64,000 nt of DNA from positions 1-64,000 of the forward strand of contig JAJDND010000080.1 of assembly GCA_022340885.1 (NCBI GenBank). The letters run 5' to 3'. This document shows positions 54,867-63,304 of the stretch, piece after piece (the first letter of the stretch is position 1; each line of letters opens with the position of its first letter). The DNA is from Desulfobacterales bacterium (GTDB lineage: Bacteria > Desulfobacterota > Desulfobacteria > Desulfobacterales > UBA11574). The translations under genes and the position numbers were made by a program. The notes under the pieces were generated by a model. That model had not been told where the DNA came from and did no database searches. It was given only the letters and a program-made list of their open reading frames with translations.

Positions 54867-55424
54867 ATGGAAATCACGCGGTTGGAACCATCACAAAAAA
54901 AGGGACTGATTGTGGTCATTACCGGTCACGGAAAAGGAAAAACCACCACAGCGCTCGGTATTGCAGTCAGGGCTTGCGGACACGATATGCGGACCAGTAT
55001 CATCCAATATATGAAGGGCGACATCTATGCCGGGGAATGGGACGGCATCAAGAAGATGGGCTGCACGGTGGAGCTGGTTTCCACTGGAAAGGGCTTTTGC
55101 GGAATTCAGGGAAATCCTTATCCTTTTAAAGAACACCGGGAAAATGCACAGGAAGCGATCCAGTTGACCCGGGAGAAGATGGCGTCGGGTATGTGGGATA
55201 TTCTTATTTTAGATGAGATCAACAATGCGTTGCACCTGGGACTGGTCGATTTGGAACAGGTGCTGGAAATCATCCGCAACAAGCCGGAACAAATGCATCT
55301 GGTTTTCACAGGAAGAGATGCCCATCCCCAGGTGGTGGAACTGGCGGATACCGTCAGCGAAGTTGTTGAAGTGAAGCATGCCTATCGAAAGGACATCGAG
55401 CCCCAGCCCGGAATAGATTATTAG
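54867..55424 (+). CDS. cobO: Corrinoid adenosyltransferase, CobO/BtuR type
   Basis: About 185 residues. P-loop GHGKGKTTTALG near residues 18-29, QYMKGDIYAGEWDG and LDEINNAL are typical of ATP:cob(I)alamin adenosyltransferases of the CobA/CobO/BtuR family, which make adenosylcobalamin. I chose the ATG at 54867 (AAAGGTG 6 bases upstream); longer frames from 54753 or 54834 add a non-conserved leader. It is 148 bases after cysK. Confidence 0.9.
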   Translation: MEITRLEPSQKKGLIVVITGHGKGKTTTALGIAVRACGHDMRTSIIQYMKGDIYAGEWDGIKKMGCTVELVSTGKGFCGIQGNPYPFKEHRENAQEAIQLTREKMASGMWDILILDEINNALHLGLVDLEQVLEIIRNKPEQMHLVFTGRDAHPQVVELADTVSEVVEVKHAYRKDIEPQPGIDY

Positions 55425-55432
55425 ACGTTGTT

Positions 55433-56596
55433 CTAGAATTTTATTTTTTCAAGGTTCGCTTTCAATTGATCCAGGGAATAATAGGTTCCCCGCCAGGTAA
55501 TGCCTCTGTTTTTTAAGGTCGTGACAACGGCTTTGAGTATGACATATATGTAGATGTAAGGTGAGACAATGGACCAGACAAAATACCGGGGATCGATTCC
55601 CATATTTGAAAGTCCGACGGCAAATGACACCAGGCGGACAATGACCGCCGACCCGAAGAGGATTTGGGTGATTCCGGAAGTAAACCAGAGGGCCCAAAAC
55701 GGCAGTATGTTCATCAGCACAACGAGAGCGACGCTCGACAGCGCTTTGGCCGCATTGAAATGATAAAATGCAAAAGTATTCTTCATTAAGCCATTGATGA
55801 ACTCGCGGACAGTGTCATACCATTTAACTTTTATGAAATGATGGCCAAGAAGGCACTCCTGTGAAAAACCGGCGTTTTTAATCACCTTTCCGAGCATCAT
55901 ATCGTCGATGGGATGCATGGCAATGGTTTTGTGGCCGCCGACGGCTTTGTAGATATCGGATTTAACGAGATTGAACGCGCCGATTCCCATATATCGCTTA
56001 CTGTTCGGGTCTTTAGCCTTCCAAGGTTTGAGCAGCAGCATAAGCCCGCCCCCGGCATCCAGAATCAACGCATTCAATAGTCCGCTCGAGACGATGCTTT
56101 TAAAAAACAGGCTCAAGTGGTCCAGCCTGTTTTCAAGCATATGACGCATGGCCCTTGAAAGGGTCGATTTTTCCATGATGATATCGGCATCGGTAAACAG
56201 AAGATATTCCCCCAGAGCCCGGTCCGCGCCATACTGCAGTGCATGATTCTTTCCGAGCCAGCCTTCGGGCAGCTCTGTGATGTTCCAGATTTTTAAGGCA
56301 GGGTTTTTTTTTTGAATTTGCTTGAGTACGCCGAGGGTCTGGTCGGCAGAGCGATCGTTAATGGCAATGACCTCAATATCAACATAATCCAGAGACAATA
56401 TGGAGGTCAATGCCGGCTCAATGGTGGTTGCCTCGTTGCATGCCGGAATAATCACGGAGACCTTGGGAACATTATCCCGCTTGATCGGCGAAACAGAGTC
56501 GAGGATTGCGATTCGGCGCATTCCCAAAGCGACTTCCAGTGTACAAACGGCCGTCATCAGAAGCGAAATTATCGCAAGCCCTAAAAGAACAAGCAT
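55433..56596 (-). CDS. Membrane glycosyltransferase, family 2
   Basis: A 387-residue GT-A glycosyltransferase. It has an N-terminal membrane helix, VSVIIPACNEATTI near 48, the metal-binding DADI near 133, a Q-x-x-x-like acceptor region, and C-terminal membrane helices (~285-360). It transfers a sugar to a membrane-linked acceptor. It recalls the HpnI/HpnB-like GT2 proteins, but nothing in the context fixes the acceptor. The C-terminus lies 8 bases from the convergent cobO stop. Confidence 0.8.
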   Translation of the reverse strand: MLVLLGLAIISLLMTAVCTLEVALGMRRIAILDSVSPIKRDNVPKVSVIIPACNEATTIEPALTSILSLDYVDIEVIAINDRSADQTLGVLKQIQKKNPALKIWNITELPEGWLGKNHALQYGADRALGEYLLFTDADIIMEKSTLSRAMRHMLENRLDHLSLFFKSIVSSGLLNALILDAGGGLMLLLKPWKAKDPNSKRYMGIGAFNLVKSDIYKAVGGHKTIAMHPIDDMMLGKVIKNAGFSQECLLGHHFIKVKWYDTVREFINGLMKNTFAFYHFNAAKALSSVALVVLMNILPFWALWFTSGITQILFGSAVIVRLVSFAVGLSNMGIDPRYFVWSIVSPYIYIYVILKAVVTTLKNRGITWRGTYYSLDQLKANLEKIKF

Positions 56597-56654
56597 CTTC
56601 CAATCCTTGATATGTCATCAAATTTCTTCTTTCGTTTACTGGGTGCCGATCCTT

Positions 56655-56981
56655 TCACATTCCTTCGATGAGTTTGTAATACTCCTTGAGCGTGCGAATG
56701 GATTCCATTGTGGTTTTGAACAAGAGCCAACTGAGAATAAGTATTCCGATTGTGAGCCCGATTTTCCATGCCAGCGTCGTTTGCGGGCGCCACCAGATCA
56801 GGGGCAATGCCAGCGGTCCAACACACAAGACAGCGATGACAATAAAGGATTTTCGAAAATACCAGGGAACATTTTCTTCTTGAAAACGCGGGTCCTTGGA
56901 GGGGGCCAAAAATTCACCGCAGTGTTTACACTTTATGGCTTCGTCTTGAATTTCTTCAGCGCAGAAAGGGCATTTTTTCAT
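56655..56981 (-). CDS. Zinc-ribbon small membrane protein
   Basis: A 108-residue protein: N-terminal zinc ribbon (CPFC 4-7, CKHC 18-21), a linker and two membrane helices (about 45-65 and 72-92), with a short C-terminal tail. Such zinc-ribbon/TM proteins are common and of unknown function. Start ATG at 56981. It lies between the glycosyltransferase and DUF4019 genes on the same strand. Confidence 0.7.
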   Translation of the reverse strand: MKKCPFCAEEIQDEAIKCKHCGEFLAPSKDPRFQEENVPWYFRKSFIVIAVLCVGPLALPLIWWRPQTTLAWKIGLTIGILILSWLLFKTTMESIRTLKEYYKLIEGM

Positions 56982-57003
56982 TTTGATCCATTTGTTGTCA
57001 GCT

Positions 57004-57426
57004 TTATTTTATATAGTATCCCGATACTCGCCAGACCCCGTCTTTCCCCAACATGGGGGTGACGGTTTCCACTACCGTTTTCTTATGTTCAAAGGATGAC
57101 TTGAACTCGATGACGACATATTGACCGTCCGGAGCACCGGGCAAAGTGGTCTTATAAACTTCGCTTTTCACCTTCCTTGAAATAAGTTTACCCAGCGGTT
57201 TCCGCAATGCTTTCAAGGATGCCACCCATAAATCAGATTGAACCATATGTCTAAACAAATCGGCAGCTTCTTTCCAGCTTTCGGCATATTTTTCTTTGTC
57301 GACCAACGCGAGCCATTTATTTGCTGCAAAAAGAGCTGGCGCCAGCTTTTTGGAATCGGACGCCGATACGGCCGCACTCGAAAACATCATTCCGATAACG
57401 ACCAGCCATGCGATTTTTCGAATCAT
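57004..57426 (-). CDS. DUF4019-type exported protein
   Basis: About 140 residues with a signal peptide (residues 1-22, ending SAAVSAS) and a DUF4019-like domain ([18 protein letters not shown] near the start, [16 protein letters not shown] in the middle). Function unknown; probably periplasmic. The ATG at 57426 follows GGAG by 9 bases; the TTG at 57441 is in frame but lies on the ribosome site. Confidence 0.75.
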   Translation of the reverse strand: MIRKIAWLVVIGMMFSSAAVSASDSKKLAPALFAANKWLALVDKEKYAESWKEAADLFRHMVQSDLWVASLKALRKPLGKLISRKVKSEVYKTTLPGAPDGQYVVIEFKSSFEHKKTVVETVTPMLGKDGVWRVSGYYIK

Positions 57427-57480
57427 CAATCGTTGCTCCAAATTTTTAAGCTCTATCCTTTATTCCCGGTTGCGTTTGTT

Positions 57481-57629
57481 TAGAAGTGGTTTCAAAAACT
57501 TCAATCGGGCTCAAGGTCAAGGCGGACTGAAACGGCCAACCGCAGGAATATCCGGGAATATTTCGAGGATTGGACGTCTCAGTCCAACACAGAGATTGAG
57601 CCCGAGAGGGGGTTTTGAAACCACTTCTA
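57481..57629. repeat. MITE-A copy 2, reverse
   Basis: 149 bp, inverted relative to copies 1 and 3. The ends are TAGAAGTGGTTTCAAAA and TTTTGAAACCACTTCTA, a perfect 17-bp inverted repeat. Its right-hand CTA is the reverse complement of the DinB gene stop codon. Confidence 0.9.
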
Positions 57630-58127
57630 TGGCATTTTTGTCAGATAAGCATTTTTTGTCAGCCAGAGCTCCTCCATTCGGTACATATGCCAGTAATCAT
57701 GCATCAGGGTGTGGCGGGTCAGAATGTAAAGGGAATAGTTTTCGTATTCCGGGTGTGTGGCCGTCTTTTTCCAGGTAATTTCCTGAGCGCTTTCAAGGAG
57801 CAGGAGCTGATTTTTCCGGCAGTGTGCGAACTGGTCGAGGGCGGCATTCATGTTCATTCGCGGCGGGGTATCGGGTTCGTCCGCGCCGTTGCCGGGAATG
57901 TACGGAACAAATTCCGGGTGATCTTCATTTATGAACCGCTCAAAACGGTCCAGCAACATGGGCTGCACCTGAGCCAGGTGGCTGACGTGCTCTGCGACCG
58001 TCCAGAACCCCTCGCCCCTTCTCAAGTCTATTTTGTTTTCGGGAACGGCCAATACGAATTCAGACAATATATTCGGCGTTCGTCTCATTCCTTCCAACAA
58101 GTCTTCGATGTCACGCATTTTTTTCAT
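57627..58127 (-). CDS. DinB-superfamily protein
   Basis: A 166-residue four-helix DinB/YfiT-like protein (EHVSHLAQVQPM with a metal-ligand His, TRHTLMHDYWHMYRMEE near the C-terminus). These are metal-binding, often thiol- or stress-linked hydrolase/transferase folds; the substrate is unknown. Its TAG stop (57629-57627) is provided by the end of MITE-A copy 2. Confidence 0.75.
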   Translation of the reverse strand: MKKMRDIEDLLEGMRRTPNILSEFVLAVPENKIDLRRGEGFWTVAEHVSHLAQVQPMLLDRFERFINEDHPEFVPYIPGNGADEPDTPPRMNMNAALDQFAHCRKNQLLLLESAQEITWKKTATHPEYENYSLYILTRHTLMHDYWHMYRMEELWLTKNAYLTKMP

Positions 58128-58360
58128 CCTTTGGGTCTGATCATGAACGTGTGCTTTGCATTTTTATGGATCGGTTCCGGGCTCCCTTATTCAACCTTAA
58201 AAAAGTTTTGGCCGCTCCATAGCCCTCGGGCGTCAGAAATGCGACGGTTTTTAGCTTGTTCATATCCACTTATAAACGTCCAAAACATACATTTTGCATC
58301 TCCTGATGAGACTTTAGAATAAGCCGCCAATCGAAATCAAGCCTTTAATGTTTATTTCTA

Positions 58361-58864
58361 TTAAACGCCTCCAAGCTCTGCTTTCATTTCTTGTTCGATC
58401 GCCCTTATACGGCGCGTGATATTTAGCATGACATTTTGAGAAGATTCGCCAAGCTTCTGCATGGCAATCTGTTGCTTGTTGATATACAACTGGCCGAGTT
58501 CAGATTCAAAAAAGTGTATCAAGGATCTCAATTCTTCATCGGAATATATTGATTCGATAATTTTCAAATGGTTTCCTTTGATTTTTTCCCAGCTCAATTC
58601 CTCCATCAAAATATTGGTCATCTTGTTGGTATATTTTTCAATGAGTTTTCGTTGATTTTCATCCCAGTTATTCGCTTTGGAAAGTCTATTCATTTGCTGC
58701 GACATCAGTGTTTTTAGCATATCGAGTAATTTGCTGTTTTGTTCCTTTTGCCGGGTAACAATCAAAAACTTTTCTGCGAGGGTGTCCGATTTATCTTGAT
58801 TTGCATCGGAACTCACGGGAACAAACAAAAAAAACAGAATCAGAATCATCACGAATTTTTTCAT
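58361..58864 (-). CDS. DUF2059-type exported protein
   Basis: About 167 residues with a signal peptide (1-21, ending VPVSSDA) and a helical DUF2059-like domain (EELSWEKIKGNHLKIIESIYSDEELRSLIHFF, partly quoted). Periplasmic, function unknown. The ATG at 58864 follows AAAGGGGA; the frame from 58891 adds 9 non-signal residues. Confidence 0.75.
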   Translation of the reverse strand: MKKFVMILILFFLFVPVSSDANQDKSDTLAEKFLIVTRQKEQNSKLLDMLKTLMSQQMNRLSKANNWDENQRKLIEKYTNKMTNILMEELSWEKIKGNHLKIIESIYSDEELRSLIHFFESELGQLYINKQQIAMQKLGESSQNVMLNITRRIRAIEQEMKAELGGV

Positions 58865-58891
58865 AGATTCCCCTTTATAGATTGGATACAT

Positions 58892-59056
58892 TCACTCCGC
58901 TGAAAGCGGCTTCCCGCTGTTAATATTCCGGACAATATATTTCAAATGTTCAACACTGATACTGCAGCAGCCGAGTATTTTTACACCATATTTTTTAATC
59001 ACGGCTGCTTCCATTAAAATGAAATCATGATTATTGAGAATCTTTTGTATGTCCAT
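58892..59056 (-). pseudogene. Internally deleted remnant of a homocysteine S-methyltransferase
   Basis: An intact 54-residue frame whose first half (NNHDFILMEAAVI) resembles the N-terminus, and second half (YGVKILGCCS, EHLKYIVRNI) the zinc-binding C-terminus, of homocysteine S-methyltransferases. These are ~300 residues long, so about 240 residues are missing between them. One Gly of the usual GGCC motif is also lost. The ATG directly follows the HNH gene stop. I read it as an in-frame internal deletion; expression is possible but activity is not. Confidence 0.6.
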
Positions 59057-59446
59057 CTAATATTTTTTGTCTTTCAGCAAATCCTTGAGGATCGCGAACG
59101 GTTTGTTGTCGTGATGAGACGCCCCTTGTGCACCAGCCGGCGTTGTTTCATCATACCATTGGGCAACTTCATCCCGCGAATGTTCGTTGTCGTGACAGTA
59201 GATGCACAAGAGCTCCCAGTTGCTGCCGTCCGGCGGATTGTTATCGTGGTTGTGATCCTTATGATGAACCGTGAGTTCTCTAACCCTCTTGCCAGAAAAT
59301 TCGCGCCCGCACCGTGCACAAATCCATGGAAACATCTTGAGCGCCCGCCCTCGATAGGTCTTTTCCTGACGCTCCCGATCTCGCCGAATATCGGCGATCA
59401 TTTGATCGCGCCGGTCTGACTCGCTCCCTGTTTTATTCGATGACAT
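59057..59446 (-). CDS. yajD: YajD-family HNH nuclease
   Basis: A 129-residue HNH protein: CARCGREF and CIYCHD form the zinc knuckles, and LTVHHKDHNHDNNPPDG the catalytic HNH (residues ~65-100). The family resembles E. coli YajD, of unknown biological role. ATG at 59446 follows AAGGGAA. Confidence 0.85.
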   Translation of the reverse strand: MSSNKTGSESDRRDQMIADIRRDRERQEKTYRGRALKMFPWICARCGREFSGKRVRELTVHHKDHNHDNNPPDGSNWELLCIYCHDNEHSRDEVAQWYDETTPAGAQGASHHDNKPFAILKDLLKDKKY

Positions 59447-59543
59447 GTGAATTCCCTTCTGTGTTGATCTTTTCTCGTTGAAAAGCCAGTCTAAAAACCT
59501 TTTCTTTCATCCGTTTAAATTCGAAGCTCGGCCTTTGTCGGAC

Positions 59544-60023
59544 TTATTTGATTTGCAACACCTTGCGGATGTCGTCTTCATGGATATCAACATGCTCGTA
59601 AGCCCAGGTAATGAATCGTTCAAGTTTGCCATGGCCATGAAATGGATGCCGTCCTTCACGAATAAAATCCTGTTTTGTCATCCCTTTCACGATATCAATG
59701 GTGTCGCCACGAACGGATTTGAATTGTTCAAGGAGTTCTTTCAGAGTCAGCCCGTCCAGCTTTTTGGGCTGGGTAAGGTTAAATCGATCCACATCAAAAT
59801 CTTCGGGTGAGCCCGGACCGCCGGATAGAATGTTTTTAAACAATTTCTGCATGGAACGTTCGATGGTAATGAAATGCGCCAGAATTTGTTTAACGGTCCA
59901 TTTTGCGCCGTCGGCATAAACTTTAGTTCGAAGTTGGTCATCGGATAACGAACTGAAAAACGATAGGGTATTTTTCAAATTGTTTTCGAGTTGATCGATG
60001 ATTTCAGTACGTCGGTCGGTCAT
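59544..60023 (-). CDS. DinB-superfamily protein
   Basis: A 159-residue DinB-like four-helix protein (WTVKQILAHFITIERSM with the first metal-ligand His; HGHGKLERFITWAYEHVDIHEDDIR near the C-terminus, partly quoted). Distinct from the DinB gene at 57627. Function unknown. Confidence 0.75.
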   Translation of the reverse strand: MTDRRTEIIDQLENNLKNTLSFFSSLSDDQLRTKVYADGAKWTVKQILAHFITIERSMQKLFKNILSGGPGSPEDFDVDRFNLTQPKKLDGLTLKELLEQFKSVRGDTIDIVKGMTKQDFIREGRHPFHGHGKLERFITWAYEHVDIHEDDIRKVLQIK

Positions 60024-60156
60024 AAAATCTCCTCATGCAAGATGTTCGGTGTCGTATAATTCTTTGAACGGGGGTATTATGTACCATTTAATCTTTTCTT
60101 ATTTCCAGGGTTTTTTTGATATCCTGCAACTTATTCAATAATGTGGATGTCGTGAA

Positions 60157-61179
60157 TCAAGAATGCCCCAACACGGTATGCGGCTTGTAGGACGAGCCGA
60201 GGCGTTCAACTTCGTCTTCGCTGAGCTTGACCTGGGTGGCTGCCACCGCCTCCTCGATGTGCGCGATCTTGCTGGCGCCGACAATGGGTGCCGCCAATCC
60301 CGGCTGATGAAGCAGCCAGGCGTATGCGATTTTGGCGTTGCTTTCACCGCGTTGGGAGGCCAGTTCGCTGAGGTGGTTCACCACGGCGAAGTCTTCTTCC
60401 CGATAGTAAAGTTTTTGAGCGAAATCGTCGGTCTTGGCACGGGTCGTGCGGCCTGCCGAGGTATCGTCCGGTGCTCGGTTGCCGGCCAAAAACCCTCTGG
60501 CCAGCGGACTCCAGGGGATCAAGGCCACGCCCATATCACGGCAAAGCGGAATCATTTCCCGCTCTTCTTCCCGATAAATCAGGTTGTAATGATTCTGCAT
60601 CGATACGAACCGCACCATCCCTTTGGAGCGGGCAATGTGCTGGGCCTTGGCAAACTGCCAGGCATACATGCTAGACGCCCCGATATAGCGGACCTTTCCC
60701 GATTTGACGACATCGTGCAGGGCCTCCATGGTTTCCCCGATGGGGGTTTCATAATCCCAGCGATGGATCTGATACAGGTCGATGAAATCGATCCCCAGAC
60801 GCTTGAGGGACGCATCTACCGCCGCAAAGATGTGCTTGCGCGACAATCCGGCGGTGTTCGGCGGAGGGGGCGCGGATTCTGCCTGGCCCCCCTGAAAGGC
60901 TTTGTCGACCGGGAAAAATACTTTGGTGGCAATCACGACTTCGTCCCTTCGGGTAAACTCCCGTAGAAACTTGCCGGTCAGTTCTTCTGATGCGCCGGAT
61001 GAATACATATCGGCGGTATCGAAAAAGTTGACGCCCAGCTCAATGGCGCGCTTTACGATGGGGCGTGCATCCGCTTCATCGAGTACCCACGGCCGCCATT
61101 TCGAAGTTCCGTAAGTCATCATCCCAAGGCAAATACGCGATACCTTGAGACCGGTTTGTCCTAAATTAACATACTCCAT
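60157..61179 (-). CDS. Aldo/keto reductase
   Basis: A 340-residue (alpha/beta)8 NADPH-dependent oxidoreductase of the YajO/potassium-channel-beta-like AKR group. It has GVNFFDTADMYSSGASEE (catalytic Asp and Tyr), the Lys in VIATKVFFP near 84, and the His in LYQIHRWD near 140. Substrates of these enzymes are broad. ATG at 61179 follows GGAGG. Monocistronic or last in a run with the remnant and the dehydrogenase gene. Confidence 0.9.
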   Translation of the reverse strand: MEYVNLGQTGLKVSRICLGMMTYGTSKWRPWVLDEADARPIVKRAIELGVNFFDTADMYSSGASEELTGKFLREFTRRDEVVIATKVFFPVDKAFQGGQAESAPPPPNTAGLSRKHIFAAVDASLKRLGIDFIDLYQIHRWDYETPIGETMEALHDVVKSGKVRYIGASSMYAWQFAKAQHIARSKGMVRFVSMQNHYNLIYREEEREMIPLCRDMGVALIPWSPLARGFLAGNRAPDDTSAGRTTRAKTDDFAQKLYYREEDFAVVNHLSELASQRGESNAKIAYAWLLHQPGLAAPIVGASKIAHIEEAVAATQVKLSEDEVERLGSSYKPHTVLGHS

Positions 61180-61208
61180 AGGGTCCTCCCTGTTTTAGGC
61201 TTATCGTT

Positions 61209-61457
61209 TCAATTTTTTCTTTTGTCTTTTAAATAGATGTCTTTTGAGGGACCGTCGCCGACAGCGCTTTCCTGGATTTGAAATAGATTTGTCGCCGATA
61301 CAAGTTCCCCCAGCTTTTTGTCACCATAGTTTCTCGGATCGAATTCCGGGGTCTGCTTGGCAATGTAACTCCCCACGGATGCGAGATGTGCCCAGCCGGA
61401 ATCGTCCGAAGATGCCTGAACAGCGTTTTTTAATAAATCAACGAATCTTGTGTCCTT
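61209..61457 (-). pseudogene. C-terminal remnant of a NYN/LOTUS-domain protein
   Basis: An open frame of 82 residues without a start codon, between the dehydrogenase stop and the aldo/keto reductase. It reads FVDLLKNAVQASSD, HLASVGSYIAKQTPEFDPR, NYGDKKLGELVSATN and VGDGPSKDIY. This is an OST-HTH/LOTUS RNA-binding domain, as at the C-terminus of LabA/NYN-type RNA-binding proteins. An in-frame TAA stands just before it, so the NYN nuclease part has been lost. Confidence 0.65.
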
Positions 61458-61468
61458 TTAAGGGCCGG

Positions 61469-62482
61469 CTAGTGCTTTATGCAGATCTTGCCGAAATGTT
61501 TTCCGGAGGACAGATAGTCAAGGGCAATGCGCAAGCCCTCGAATTCGAATACGCTATCGATGACCGGCGTAATTTTGTGCTGCGTCATTGCCGAGGCCAT
61601 TTGGGTAAAATCATCCCGGTTGCCGACAGTGATTCCCTGCAGCCGAACGTGTCGCGTTACGATAGGTCCCAACGGCAAATCCATGTTGCCGCCCGCCAGT
61701 ACACCAATCAAACTTATGGTGCCCCCGGCCCGAACAGCACGAAGCGATTGCGGAAGCGTGCCTTGACCGCCGACCTCTATAATGTGATCAATACCTTCGC
61801 CACCCGCAATCTCACGTGCACGTTTACCCCATTCCGGAACCTTGCGATAGTTGATGGTTTCGTCAGCACCCATCCTGCGTACGCGGGCCAACTTGTCATC
61901 ACTGGAGGATGTGACGATGACAACGGCATCGAGCATCTTTGCGAACTGCAAGGCAAAGAGCGAAACACCGCCCGTGCCCTGGACTAATATTTTGTCCCCT
62001 GGCGCGATAGCGCCCTCCGTAACCAATGCACGCCAGGCCGTCACCGCTGCAGTGCCAAGGGAACCTGCTTCCATGTCGTCCAGCTCAGCGGGTGCATGCG
62101 CCACGCCATGCTCGGGAAGCACCATGTATTCCGCCATGGTTCCATCGAGCTCAGACCCCAGGCTCAGAGACAATCTTTTTTTATTGGGCGGGCCGTTTGT
62201 CCAACTCTGAAAGAATAGCGGGCAAACCCTGTCTCCGATTTCAAAGTGTGTTACGCCGGCTCCCACCGATTCCACGATTCCCAAACCGTCACTGAGCATA
62301 ATCAGCGGCAACGCCTTCATCCTGGATCCATAGCCGCGTATCGGCACAAGAAGATCTCGATAATTGACGGCGGATGCCTTCATTCTAATTCGCACCTGTC
62401 CGTCTCCCGCTTGAGGATCCGGCCGGGTGTTGATGCGCACATTGTCCATTGACCAGTCGCCTTCGACTTGAAAGACTCTCAT
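61469..62482 (-). CDS. Zinc-type/quinone-oxidoreductase-like alcohol dehydrogenase
   Basis: A 337-residue MDR-superfamily enzyme. It has a GroES-like N-terminal half and a Rossmann half (LVQGTGGVSLFALQFAKML). The catalytic-zinc ligands of classic alcohol dehydrogenases are not evident, so a quinone-oxidoreductase-like NAD(P)H activity is more likely. ATG at 62482 follows AGGAGG. MITE-A copy 3 abuts this ribosome site. Confidence 0.85.
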   Translation of the reverse strand: MRVFQVEGDWSMDNVRINTRPDPQAGDGQVRIRMKASAVNYRDLLVPIRGYGSRMKALPLIMLSDGLGIVESVGAGVTHFEIGDRVCPLFFQSWTNGPPNKKRLSLSLGSELDGTMAEYMVLPEHGVAHAPAELDDMEAGSLGTAAVTAWRALVTEGAIAPGDKILVQGTGGVSLFALQFAKMLDAVVIVTSSSDDKLARVRRMGADETINYRKVPEWGKRAREIAGGEGIDHIIEVGGQGTLPQSLRAVRAGGTISLIGVLAGGNMDLPLGPIVTRHVRLQGITVGNRDDFTQMASAMTQHKITPVIDSVFEFEGLRIALDYLSSGKHFGKICIKH

Positions 62483-62495
62483 GTGTCGTTCCTCC

Positions 62496-62643
62496 TATAA
62501 GTGGTTTCAAAACCTCCCCTCGGGCTCAATCTCCGTGTTGGACTGAGACGGTCAATGCTCGAAATATTCCCGATATTCCTGCGGTTGACCGCCTCAGTCC
62601 GCCTTGACCTTAAACCCGATTGAAGATTCTGAAATCACTTCTA
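62496..62643. repeat. MITE-A copy 3, forward
   Basis: 148 bp, same orientation as copy 1. The left end is slightly diverged (TATAAGTGGTTTCAAAACC). Its right end CTTCTA overlaps the stop codon of the membrane-protein gene; its left end lies next to the AGGAGG of the dehydrogenase gene. Confidence 0.88.
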
Positions 62644-63216
62644 ATCCTTTTTATACCAAGCGTCGATCAGGTTTGCCAAATTCGTATCCAAGTCAGTGCG
62701 TTTCCTGGAACCGGCAAACCAGAGTACAATTGAAATAATAACGGTGATGCATGCAATCGTATATGACAGATGTTTACCCTGCCAAAGTCCAACAAACCAT
62801 TCCCTGAATTCTGCGGCCAGGATGTTGCCTTTGCCGCCAAAAAGTTCTAATTCTCTCAAGAATAGTTTGGTGTTCATAGGATTATAGCCAAAGGGATGTT
62901 CCGCCGGAGGCCCAGCCGTAAAGTAGATAACTGCCGAGATTAACATGCCTGCACCGAAAGTTACATAAGAAATCAAACGTAATAGACCAGGATTAAAGTA
63001 ATGCGGTCGATGTGTCGGTTTGGATTTCAAGCGAAAAAAGGCTTCGATGTTCGACAGATCATCGTCTGATAATTTGAATCCGCGACGCCGAAGCTCCGTG
63101 ATAGCCAATTGGACGGCCTCTATTTTGTAGCATGAATAACGGGTTATATAGTTAAACAGCTCATCATCGGAAAGGGTCGGGATTCTTGAGTAAAAGGTGT
63201 CATGCTTTGGATTCAT
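62641..63216 (-). CDS. Hypothetical membrane protein
   Basis: About 191 residues. The N-terminal third is soluble (LSDDELFNYITRYSCYKIEA; FKLSDDDLSNIEAFF), followed by two membrane helices (~85-105 and ~150-165 counting from the ATG). No family recognised. I chose the ATG at 63216; a TTG at 63258 is in frame. Its TAG stop is supplied by MITE-A copy 3. Confidence 0.6.
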   Translation of the reverse strand: MNPKHDTFYSRIPTLSDDELFNYITRYSCYKIEAVQLAITELRRRGFKLSDDDLSNIEAFFRLKSKPTHRPHYFNPGLLRLISYVTFGAGMLISAVIYFTAGPPAEHPFGYNPMNTKLFLRELELFGGKGNILAAEFREWFVGLWQGKHLSYTIACITVIISIVLWFAGSRKRTDLDTNLANLIDAWYKKD

Positions 63217-63304
63217 AGTGTGTTGCGCCCCAACGAAATGTTGAGGGATCGGGAACAAAACCCTCTCGCGGATTTACAAAGATCAAATCGATTAACATCC
63301 ATTG

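Noticed and set aside
58141-58263. 40-codon reverse ORF between the DinB and DUF2059 genes
   Set aside because: No ribosome site and no recognisable similarity, although it might be another gene remnant.
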